From JBHOQX01 sp042408595 (GTDB lineage: Bacteria > Chloroflexota > Chloroflexia > Chloroflexales > Roseiflexaceae), in contig JBHOQX010000062.1 of the NCBI GenBank assembly GCA_042408595.1, positions 1-29,115 of the forward strand: DNA of 29,115 nt, read 5' to 3'. Made by a program: the position numbers and the translations under genes. Each line of letters starts with the position of its first letter. Positions within the stretch are counted from its first letter, which is position 1. Of the stretch, positions 22,828 through 29,115 are shown piece by piece. The notes under the pieces are model-generated. The model made no database searches. It was not told the origin of the DNA and saw only the letters and a list, made by a program, of their open reading frames with translations.

Positions 22828-23505
22828 TCACGGCTCGTCGGGCGGCGTATCGGCTTCGTCACGCCGCAGTTCGTTCCAGAGGCGGTCGACGATCGGGCCG
22901 GCGACCTCGTAAGAATAGCCGCGGCGTCGCAGGAACCCGCCGAGCCGCCGCACGAACGTGGCGCGATCCGGTGCGCCGGCGTACTTGCGCAGCGCGCCGC
23001 GGGCCAGCGCCAGCGCGGCGGCCGCCTCGTCGCCGGGCAGCGCCGCGTCGCCGAGCGCTGCCTCGATCTCCTCGCGCCGGACACCCTTGCGACGCAATTC
23101 ATCGCGCAGGGCGTTCGGGCCGCGCGGCCGGCTCGCCTGGCGGCTCTCGACCCAGTACCGGGCGAAGCTGGCGTCATCCACCAGGCCAAGCGCTTCGAGG
23201 CGGGCAAGTGCTAGCTCGATCAGCTCCGGGTCGATCTCGCTGCGGCGCAACCGCTGGCGCACCTCCGCCGCCGAACGCGGGCGCAGCTCCAGGTAGCGCA
23301 GCGCCGCGCGCACGGCCCGTTCGGCCTGCTCCGCGCGCTCAAGGCGGGCGAACTCCGCTTCCGACAGCGCTTTGCCGACAAACAGCCCCTCGCGTGCGAC
23401 AGTCGAGAGGCTGAGGCCCAGCGCGAAGGTGCCGTCCAGAAACAGATTGACGCGCCCGGCGTCGTGCGCCTGCGCGTGGAGCGCGGTGATGATGCCTGAA
23501 GGCAT
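22828..23505 (-). CDS. recX: Regulatory protein RecX
   Basis: A 225-aa protein of the RecX family, which binds RecA filaments and limits recombinase activity. The N-terminal beta region ITALHAQ..RVNLFLDG leads into tandem three-helix repeats such as ALRYLELRPRSAAEVRQRL and LVDDASFARYWVESR. The chosen ATG (23505) matches where family members begin; an upstream ATG at 23538 would add 11 residues, and neither has a clear ribosome binding site. It lies 68 bp after recA, so the two form the classic recA-recX operon. Confidence 0.88.
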   Translation of the reverse strand: MPSGIITALHAQAHDAGRVNLFLDGTFALGLSLSTVAREGLFVGKALSEAEFARLERAEQAERAVRAALRYLELRPRSAAEVRQRLRRSEIDPELIELALARLEALGLVDDASFARYWVESRQASRPRGPNALRDELRRKGVRREEIEAALGDAALPGDEAAAALALARGALRKYAGAPDRATFVRRLGGFLRRRGYSYEVAGPIVDRLWNELRRDEADTPPDEP

Positions 23506-23573
23506 GGGCGTGTCGCCGGCGCCGGGGCGCTGCGGCATGCACCGTGCCGCTTGCCCCGGCGCCGGCCGCGGTG

Positions 23574-24629
23574 CTATTCCTCGAACAGCTCGTCCTCCGC
23601 CCCATCGGCCGCGGGAGCGATGGCCGCCACCTGAAGCGAGCCGGACTGCTGCCGGATGAGTTGCTCGATCTCGTTCGCCAGCGCCGGGTTCTCGCGCAGA
23701 AACGCGCGCACATTCTCGCGGCCCTGGCCGAGCCGGTCCTCACCGAGATAGAACCATGCGCCGCTTTTGCGGATGATATCCAGCCGCGTCGCCACGTCGA
23801 TGATGTTGCCTTCGCGCGAGATGCCTTCGTTCGCCAGAATATCGAACTCGGCCTGGCGGAACGGCGGGGCGACCTTGTTCTTGACAACTTTGACCCGCGC
23901 GCGCGAGCCGATCGTCTCCTGGCCGGATTTGAGCGTCTCGATGCGGCGGATGTCCAGGCGCACCGAGGCGTAGAACTTCAGCGCCTGGCCGCCGGTGGTC
24001 GTCTCCGGCGAGCCGAACATCACGCCGATCTTCATGCGAAGCTGGTTGAGGAAAATGACGGCGGTCTTGGATTTATTGATCGCGCCGGAGAGCTTGCGCA
24101 GCGCCTGGCTCATCAGCCGGGCCTGCAACCCCGGCAAGGAGTCGCCCATATCGCCTTCGATCTCGGCGCGCGGCACGAGCGCGGCGACGGAGTCGATCAC
24201 AATCACGTCCACCGCGTTCGAGCGGACGAGCATCTCACAGATCTCAAGCGCCTGCTCGCCGAAATCGGGCTGGGAGACGAGCAGGTTCTCGATATCGACC
24301 CCGCAGGCCCTGGCGTAGATCGGGTCGAAGGCGTGCTCGGCGTCGATGAAGGCCGCGACACCGCCCATCTTTTGCGCCTCGGCGATGATGTGCTGCGCCA
24401 GGGTCGTCTTGCCGCTCGACTCCGGCCCGTAGATTTCGATCACGCGGCCGCGTGGCACGCCGCCGACGCCGAGGGCCAGGTCGAGATCGATCGCGCCGGT
24501 GGGGATGACATCGATCGCGAGGCGGCTGGTGGCCTCGCCCATTTTCATGATCGAGCCCTTGCCGTACTTGCGGTCGATCTGGCCAAGCGCCGCCGCGAGC
24601 GCCTTCTCCTTCTCAGGCGAGATGGCCAT
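23574..24629 (-). CDS. recA: Recombinase RecA
   Basis: A 351-aa RecA. The Walker A motif GPESSGKT is at 68-75. IDAEHAFDP, VIVIDSVAALVPRAEIEGDMGD, the L2-region GSPETTTGGQALKFY and the polymer/DNA-binding core are all present, ending in an acidic tail. It drives homologous recombination and LexA cleavage in the SOS response. ATG 24629 has GGAGG about 10 nt upstream; a GTG at 24659 could add 10 residues. Two promoter candidates lie upstream, one with an SOS-like box in its spacer. Confidence 0.98.
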   Translation of the reverse strand: MAISPEKEKALAAALGQIDRKYGKGSIMKMGEATSRLAIDVIPTGAIDLDLALGVGGVPRGRVIEIYGPESSGKTTLAQHIIAEAQKMGGVAAFIDAEHAFDPIYARACGVDIENLLVSQPDFGEQALEICEMLVRSNAVDVIVIDSVAALVPRAEIEGDMGDSLPGLQARLMSQALRKLSGAINKSKTAVIFLNQLRMKIGVMFGSPETTTGGQALKFYASVRLDIRRIETLKSGQETIGSRARVKVVKNKVAPPFRQAEFDILANEGISREGNIIDVATRLDIIRKSGAWFYLGEDRLGQGRENVRAFLRENPALANEIEQLIRQQSGSLQVAAIAPAADGAEDELFEE

Positions 24630-24677
24630 GGCCGGTGGTCCTCCGTTTAGGGTGCTCACTCGTGCTCTCCTTACGTA

Positions 24678-24706
24678 ACTCTACAACACCGCGCCGGGCC
24701 TGTCAA
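24678..24706 (-). promoter_or_regulatory. recA promoter P2
   Basis: On the minus strand TTGACA (24706-24701), a 17-bp spacer and TAGAGT (24683-24678), 48 bp before the ATG. Confidence 0.5.
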
Positions 24707-24735
24707 CGCGGCGGCACGCCTGTGCGTTCCGAAGG

Positions 24736-24764
24736 AGTATAGCACGAATGTTCGCGGCACGCAA
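24736..24764 (-). promoter_or_regulatory. recA promoter P1 with SOS-like box in the spacer
   Basis: On the minus strand TTGCGT (24764-24759), a 17-bp spacer ending in TGC, and TATACT (24741-24736). The spacer holds CGAAC-ATTC-GTGC (24754-24742). This is close to the Gram-positive-type LexA site CGAAC-N4-GTTCG, with one mismatch in the second half-site over the bases present. Confidence 0.45.
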
Positions 24765-24829
24765 GAGGTTTTTCGCACGTGTGTGCGATGTGGCCGCGGC
24801 TCATCCGGGCCGCGCGCTGACGCGGGATA

Positions 24830-24838
24830 TGCTATAGT
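24830..24838 (+). promoter_or_regulatory. Extended -10 promoter of rph
   Basis: TGC-TATAGT at 24830-24838 without a clear -35. The leader is about 145 nt and contains repeat copy B. Confidence 0.45.
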
Positions 24839-24871
24839 AGCAGCCAGCAAGCCGCCGTTCGCATGTCACGG

Positions 24872-24970
24872 CTGTCTGAAACGCTGCAGGCGGCAGCTGG
24901 GCCGTTGCCTGCGCAGCGGAACGCGCGATCACGGAGGGCGTTGCGCTCCCAACCTCGCCGGTTCCTAGAT
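24872..24970. repeat. Palindromic intergenic repeat, copy B
   Basis: It starts with the same 14 bases as copy A (CTGTCTGAAACGCT, 24872-24885). It ends with the GGAGGGC-N3-GC-N-CTCC module and AACCTCGCC (24933-24959), then TTCCTAGA. The centre is shorter than in copy A. It lies in the predicted rph leader, 21 bp before the ATG. Confidence 0.5.
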
Positions 24971-24990
24971 CGCTCCATAAGGAGTCGCCT

Positions 24991-25722
24991 ATGCCCCGCG
25001 CTGATGGCCGCGCCCCGGATCAGCTTCGGCCGGTCCGGCTGGCGGTCAACACCTTCGGCTACGCGGAAGGGAGCGCCCTGATCGAGATGGGTGCCACCCG
25101 CGTGCTCTGCGCTGCCAGCATCGAGGAGGGCGTGCCGCCATTTCTGCGCGGCCGCGGCGAGGGCTGGATCACCGGGGAGTATGCCCTGCTGCCGCGCTCG
25201 ACGCTCACCCGCACGCGCCGCGAGCGCAGCGGGGCGTCGGGCCGCACCCAGGAGATCCAGCGGCTGATCGGGCGCTCGCTGCGCGCCGCCGTCGATCTGA
25301 CGAAGCTTGGCGAGCGCACGATCACGATCGATTGCGACGTGCTCCAGGCGGACGGCGGCACCCGCACCGCGGCGATCACCGGCGGCTGTGTCGCGCTCGG
25401 GCTGGCGCTGCACCGCCTGGTCGCCAATGGCGACCTGGAGCAGAGCCCCTTTACCCAGTTGATCGCCGCGGTCAGCGTCGGCGTGGTGGATGGCGCGCTG
25501 CTGCTCGACCTGGACTACAGCGAGGACAGCCGCGCCGACCTGGACTGCAACGTCGTGCAGACCGGCGCGAGCCAGATCGTCGAGGTGCAGTGCACCGCGG
25601 AGCGCCGCGCGGTCAGCCGCGCCGAGCTGAACCAACTGCTCGACCTGGCGAGCGCCGGCATCTGCGAATTGCTGGAGATCCAGCGCGCGACGCTGAGCAG
25701 CGCGGGCGCGCTTGTGCTATAA
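24991..25722 (+). CDS. rph: Ribonuclease PH
   Basis: A 243-aa phosphorolytic 3'-5' exoribonuclease that trims tRNA and other RNA 3' ends. The N-terminal RADGRAPDQLRPV, RVLCAASIEEGVPPFLRG, GWITGEYALLPRST and RSLRAAVDL carry the substrate and phosphate-binding residues of the family. DLDYSEDSRADLDCNVV contains the acidic metal-binding residues. AAGGAG lies 6 nt before the ATG. It is divergent from recA. The downstream TPR gene has its own promoter overlapping the rph stop codon. Confidence 0.97.
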   Translation: MPRADGRAPDQLRPVRLAVNTFGYAEGSALIEMGATRVLCAASIEEGVPPFLRGRGEGWITGEYALLPRSTLTRTRRERSGASGRTQEIQRLIGRSLRAAVDLTKLGERTITIDCDVLQADGGTRTAAITGGCVALGLALHRLVANGDLEQSPFTQLIAAVSVGVVDGALLLDLDYSEDSRADLDCNVVQTGASQIVEVQCTAERRAVSRAELNQLLDLASAGICELLEIQRATLSSAGALVL

Positions 25723-25723
25723 T
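25715..25723 (+). promoter_or_regulatory. Extended -10 promoter of the TPR gene
   Basis: TGC-TATAAT at 25715-25723 overlaps the last codons and stop of rph. No clear -35 is seen. The leader is about 45 nt and AT-rich. Confidence 0.5.
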
Positions 25724-25772
25724 CTCCCTCATCAATTTCTAAGGTTTCCCCCATACCGGAGGAGAGGCGGCA

Positions 25773-27023
25773 ATGCTCGACGAGAATCAACGGCACGAGG
25801 CGCTGGTGCACTTCCAGCGCGGGCTCGTTCTGGAACGGGCCCATCGCGTCCGGGAAGCCGTCGAAGAGTACCGCCGCGCGCTCGCCTACGACCCGCACCT
25901 GCGCGAAGCTCACGGCGCGCTCGGTCTGTATTACCAGCGCAATGGCTTGCTGGCCAAGGCCGCTGAGGAGTTCCGCGCCGTCGCCCGCCTGGAGGACGAT
26001 TTTCTGTCGCACTTCAACCTGGGCTACATCTTGCTCGAACTCCAGCGGTTGGACGAGGCGCAGGCCGCCTTTCGCCGTTGCCTGGAGCTGGAGCCGGGCG
26101 ACCCGGCGGCGCACTACGAGCTGGGCTCTATCCACTTTCTGCGCGCCGAGTACGCCGACGCGATTGGCGAGTTGCAGCACGCGCTGAAGGAGTATCCCGA
26201 AGATTGGGAGGTGCAGACGCTGATCGGGCGCTGCTATCTGCGCCTCGGCAGCTACGAGGCCGCACACGCCGCCTTCAGCCGGGCGCTGCACATCGCTGCC
26301 CGGCCGCAGGCCCAGGCCGAGATCGTCGGCATGCTGGAGGTCGTCGAACGCTATCGCGAGCTCCAGGCGCCCTACACCGCCAAGGATCGCCTCTACGCCG
26401 AGCATGGCGTCGTCATCGTCGGCTCGGCCACCGACGACGGCCTGCGGATCGAAGAGGCCGGGGACTATCACTTCACCTATCCCGACATTGGCGTAACGCT
26501 CCGGCGGTTGCTGGCGCTGGCGGCGGGATGCGGCTGGAGCTTCACCTGCGTCGTGGCGCTGGACCGGCTGGCCACGCCGCTCGCCGCGGCGCTGGCCGAG
26601 TTGCTGGAGGTGCCGCAGCGCGCCACGCATGACGTACAGCCCGGCGATCTGCCGCTGCTGGTGATGGCCGTCGGCCGCGAGGCGGAGTTGCTGGAGCTGG
26701 CGGTCGAGCGCATCCCCGGCGGGCAGGTCACGTTCTGCCTGGGGTTGAACTGGCTGCGTCGCGCCAGCCTGCTGCCGGACATCGTCGGTATCGTAGCCCG
26801 CGAGGCGTGCTCAGTGCCGTGGGAGCCAGAGCTGCGCCGGCTGCGTTCGGATGGGGCGGCGCCCGAGCGGATCGCCACGTGCCTGGCGGACGCCGCCGCC
26901 CGGATCACCGCCGCCGCGCGCGACACCACGCCCGACCCGAACATCGCCCAGCAGATCGCCTACTACGCCGAAGCCCATGTGCGCGTGCGCTTCGGCGAGG
27001 TCGTGGAGATCGCGGCGCGGTAG
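25773..27023 (+). CDS. TPR-repeat protein with an unassigned C-terminal domain
   Basis: A 416-aa cytoplasmic protein without a signal peptide. Residues about 8-190 are tetratricopeptide repeats, with phrases such as AVEEYRRALAYDP, AAEEFRAVARLE, AQAAFRRCLELEPGDPAAHYELG and AIGELQHALKEYPEDWEVQTLIGRCYLRLG, giving roughly five repeats. The remaining 220 residues form a separate alpha/beta domain with VVIVGSATDDGLRI, CVVALDRLATPLAAALAELL and LPLLVMAVGREAELLELA. I recognise no family for it. A GGAGGAG precedes the start. The TPR part implies protein-protein binding; no partner is indicated by the neighbours. Confidence 0.88.
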   Translation: MLDENQRHEALVHFQRGLVLERAHRVREAVEEYRRALAYDPHLREAHGALGLYYQRNGLLAKAAEEFRAVARLEDDFLSHFNLGYILLELQRLDEAQAAFRRCLELEPGDPAAHYELGSIHFLRAEYADAIGELQHALKEYPEDWEVQTLIGRCYLRLGSYEAAHAAFSRALHIAARPQAQAEIVGMLEVVERYRELQAPYTAKDRLYAEHGVVIVGSATDDGLRIEEAGDYHFTYPDIGVTLRRLLALAAGCGWSFTCVVALDRLATPLAAALAELLEVPQRATHDVQPGDLPLLVMAVGREAELLELAVERIPGGQVTFCLGLNWLRRASLLPDIVGIVAREACSVPWEPELRRLRSDGAAPERIATCLADAAARITAAARDTTPDPNIAQQIAYYAEAHVRVRFGEVVEIAAR

Positions 27024-27056
27024 GCACGCGATGATGCGCCCGAACCACACCGTCCC

Positions 27057-28115
27057 TTATCGTGGGATCAAATCCGTCTCCCCTGAAAGCGTGCGCACAA
27101 AGGCCGCGATCAGCCGCGCCGCCTGCTCCACGTCGCTGAGCTGGATCATCTCATTGGGCGAATGCATGTAGCGGTTCGGGATGGAGACGACCCCGGACGC
27201 CACCCCGCCGCGCGTCAGCGCGATCGCATCTGCGTCCGTGCCGGTGTAGCGCGGTGTGATCTGCACGCTATACGGTATCTGTTCGCGCTCAGCGATATCG
27301 CACAGCATCTGAAAGACCACCGGACTGTTCGCCGAGCCGCGCGCGAGAACCGGCCCGCCCCCGAGCTTGACATCCCCGTGCTGCTTCTTCTCGGATGTCG
27401 GGTGGTCGGTCGCGAAGGTGACGTCCACCACAATCGCGACCTGCGGCTCAAAGCTGAACGCCGAGGTATAGGCCCCGGCGAAGGTGATCTCTTCCTGACT
27501 TGTCGCGACCGCCGCAACCGTCGCCTGCGGGCGCTCCGCCGCCAGCAGCCGCAGCGCCTCGAGCACAGTGAACGCGCCGATCCGGTTGTCCAGCCCGCGC
27601 GCGACGAGCCGGCCGTTCGGCAAGTCGTACACCGGCGCATCGATCACCGCGACGCTCCCGATCCGCACCATCTCCTGGGCCTCGGCGCGATTGGCCGCGC
27701 CGATATCGATCCACAGGTCTTCGATCTTGCTGGCGTTGTCGCGGTCGCTTGGTTTCATCAGGTGGATCGGTTTCTTGCCGATCACGCCGATCACCTCGCC
27801 CTGCCGGCCCAGGATGCGCACCCGCTGGCCGACGAGCACCTGCGGATCCCAGCCGCCGATCGCCGCGAAGGTCAGAAAGCCTTCGTCGTCGATGTAGCTG
27901 ATCATCAGGCCGATCTCGTCGATATGGCCGGCGAGCAGCACGCGCGGCGCGCCGCCGTGCAGCACCGCCAGGGTGCTCCCGCGCACATCGGTGGTGACGT
28001 GGTCGGCGAAGGTCGCCGCCTCCTTGCGCCAGAGCCGCGCCGCTGCCGCCTCGTCGCCCGACGGGCTAGGGATGGCGAGCAGGCGTTTCAGAAAGTCAAC
28101 CGCGTGCTGTTCCAT
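27057..28115 (-). CDS. M42 family metallopeptidase (glutamyl/tetrahedral aminopeptidase-like)
   Basis: A 352-aa cytoplasmic two-metal aminopeptidase. Metal and catalytic residues are visible in order: His64 in AGHIDEIG, bridging Asp176 in ARGLDNRIG, catalytic Glu208 and ligand Glu209 in SQEEIT, Asp231 in VVDVT, and His318 in RYMHSPNE. M42 enzymes form dodecameric shells that trim peptides; some were historically annotated as endoglucanases. ATG 28115 has GAGGAG 8 nt upstream; the frame extension to 28211 lacks family similarity. It is convergent with the TPR gene. Confidence 0.93.
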   Translation of the reverse strand: MEQHAVDFLKRLLAIPSPSGDEAAAARLWRKEAATFADHVTTDVRGSTLAVLHGGAPRVLLAGHIDEIGLMISYIDDEGFLTFAAIGGWDPQVLVGQRVRILGRQGEVIGVIGKKPIHLMKPSDRDNASKIEDLWIDIGAANRAEAQEMVRIGSVAVIDAPVYDLPNGRLVARGLDNRIGAFTVLEALRLLAAERPQATVAAVATSQEEITFAGAYTSAFSFEPQVAIVVDVTFATDHPTSEKKQHGDVKLGGGPVLARGSANSPVVFQMLCDIAEREQIPYSVQITPRYTGTDADAIALTRGGVASGVVSIPNRYMHSPNEMIQLSDVEQAARLIAAFVRTLSGETDLIPR

Positions 28116-28222
28116 CAGCATACTCCTCAACAATGCATGTCTGGCAACCCCTGCATGATAGCGGGCGCCGCCGGGCATGTCATCGGCCAAAGGTGGGAGC
28201 GCGGGCCGCATCGCGATCGGTG

Positions 28223-28248
28223 AGTGCAGCGTGCTAAGTGCAGCGTGC
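28223..28248. repeat. Heptamer-period direct repeat
   Basis: AGTGCAGCGTGC occurs at 28223-28234 and again at 28237-28248, a 14-bp period (two heptamers). It lies in the 230-bp gap between the M42 gene and the last gene. I see no other gene there. Confidence 0.5.
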
Positions 28249-28345
28249 GGATGAGCGATTGCTCACCCCCAGCCCCTGCTGTGATTGCGGATCGAAGCGA
28301 CAGCATCCGAAGAGGGGGGGCGGGCATGCGCGCCACGCCGCCTGG

Positions 28346-29115
28346 CTAGCGCGCGGTGTGGCCGAAGCGCAGATCGGCGTAGGGCTGGCTCTGGACGCGG
28401 TCGAAAGCGGCGCGCGCGCGCGCGAGGAGCCGGGCGGCCTCGTCCATGCGGATCGCGGCGCGGTTGGCGAGCTGCACCCGGAAGCTGCCGTAGAACTCGA
28501 TCATGTCGTCGAGCGCGGCGCGCTCGGCCCGCAGGCCCGCCAGGTAGTCGGCATGGGCCTGCCGCGCGGCAGGGGGCGGTTCCAGCGTTTCAAAGAGGGC
28601 GATCGCGGCACTCACCTCCTCACGGAGGGCGCGCGCCGCGGCGGCATGAACGACGGCCGAGTTTCCTGGCTGGCTGGTCGCCTGTCGATAGGCGGCATCG
28701 GCGGCGCGCAGCCGCTCGCGCGCCGGGGTGATCGCGCTGATGTAGGCCAGCGCGGCTGCCTGCTGCTCCTCCGCCGAGACCAGCGCCAGAATGGGGATGG
28801 GCGTGGGCGCCGCAGCCGGCGGGGCGAGCGCGGCGCTGGTCGGCGGCAGGTGCGCCGCTGCGGCCAACGCCGCCCGCCGGTCGAGCGCATCGCGGATGGC
28901 GATATTCAGGCCGAGGGTGAGCAGGAGCAGCAGGACTGGCATAAGCCAGAGGAGCGTGCGCGCCCGGCTCAGCTCGCGGTGAGCGCGCCGCCAGCCGACC
29001 CACCAGCCGTTGTCGTGTCCATCGGGGATGGCGGGCGCCGGAGCGAGAGCGGCGCGCGGCGCGGCCGGCGCGGCCTGGAGTGGCTCGAGCGGCGCGCGCC
29101 GGAAGCCGTCGCCGC
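28346..29115 (-). CDS. Single-pass membrane protein, unknown function, 5' end beyond the right edge
   Basis: The frame stays open to the right edge, so the start is missing. The visible N-terminal part is Ala/Pro-rich and cytoplasmic, followed by a Trp/Arg-rich stretch (NGWWVGWRRAHRELSRA). One transmembrane helix follows (PVLLLLLTLGLNIAI, near 28940-28900). The extracytoplasmic part has an Ala/Pro linker and a long alpha-helical, coiled-coil-like region rich in Ala, Arg and Glu. An internal ATG at 28942 sits at the membrane helix and is an unlikely start. No enzymatic motif is seen. Confidence 0.65.
   Translation of the reverse strand, partial: GDGFRRAPLEPLQAAPAAPRAALAPAPAIPDGHDNGWWVGWRRAHRELSRARTLLWLMPVLLLLLTLGLNIAIRDALDRRAALAAAAHLPPTSAALAPPAAAPTPIPILALVSAEEQQAAALAYISAITPARERLRAADAAYRQATSQPGNSAVVHAAAARALREEVSAAIALFETLEPPPAARQAHADYLAGLRAERAALDDMIEFYGSFRVQLANRAAIRMDEAARLLARARAAFDRVQSQPYADLRFGHTAR

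Noticed and set aside
21981..23414. A 477-aa plus-strand open frame opposite the MBL and recX genes
   Set aside because: It is antisense to two recognisable proteins and has low-complexity Arg/Ala/Pro composition.
23544..24650. A 368-aa plus-strand open frame opposite recA
   Set aside because: Typical high-GC antisense frame; recA on the other strand is unambiguous.

Overview
The window is very GC-rich, gene-dense chromosomal DNA. Gene content and style point to a member of the Chloroflexota, probably class Chloroflexia. The clues are a membrane protein with LGFP-like tryptophan/tyrosine repeats, intergenic heptamer and palindromic repeats, an M42 peptidase, a PolX with a PHP domain, and a 4Fe-4S type CysH. 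This placement is an inference from protein style, not from a marker-gene comparison. There is no integrase, transposase, phage gene or CRISPR array, so the region reads as core genome.

Layout. 1-2471 (+): the 3' part of a membrane-anchored beta-propeller protein, then a GlcF-like iron-sulfur protein with its own promoter. 2577-7717 (-): a crotonase-family protein with its own promoter, and the four-gene sulfate assimilation operon cysH-sat-cysC-cysI. 7859-10232 (+): the divergent siroheme operon (precorrin-2 dehydrogenase, uroporphyrinogen-III methyltransferase, two-domain CbiX chelatase), which makes the cofactor of the sulfite reductase. The two operons share about 140 bp with overlapping divergent promoters, and the siroheme transcript appears leaderless. 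10327-14829 (-): a secreted two-repeat protein, a 134-aa unknown, an LGFP-like membrane protein, a HIT hydrolase and PolX. 14830-15355: a gene-poor stretch with a probable decayed coding fragment and a hairpin. 15356-17727 (-): a TetR repressor and DHA2-family efflux pump operon with palindromic operator candidates. 18192-18268: tRNA-Pro(TGG). 18629-19678 (+): a sigma-70 factor behind a long structured leader. 19801-21489 (-): CTP synthase. 21490-22043: a gene-free stretch with palindromic repeats, a strong terminator and a candidate small RNA. 22044-24629 (-): a metallo-beta-lactamase fold protein and recA-recX. 24991-27023 (+): RNase PH and a TPR protein. 27057-28115 (-): M42 aminopeptidase. 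28346-29115 (-): a membrane protein cut by the right edge.

Functionally, the centre is a compact sulfate-to-sulfide module. Sat activates sulfate to APS, CysH (4Fe-4S, APS-reductase type) reduces it to sulfite, and CysI reduces sulfite to sulfide using siroheme made by the divergent operon. CysC makes PAPS, probably for other uses.

The most unusual content is non-coding. Tandem 7-bp repeats occur in five intergenic gaps, one forming a perfect 24-bp inverted repeat. A palindromic repeat family occurs three times. An orphan promoter and intrinsic terminator enclose a candidate RNA of about 180 nt. Many promoters share a TGC-TATAAT-like extended -10.
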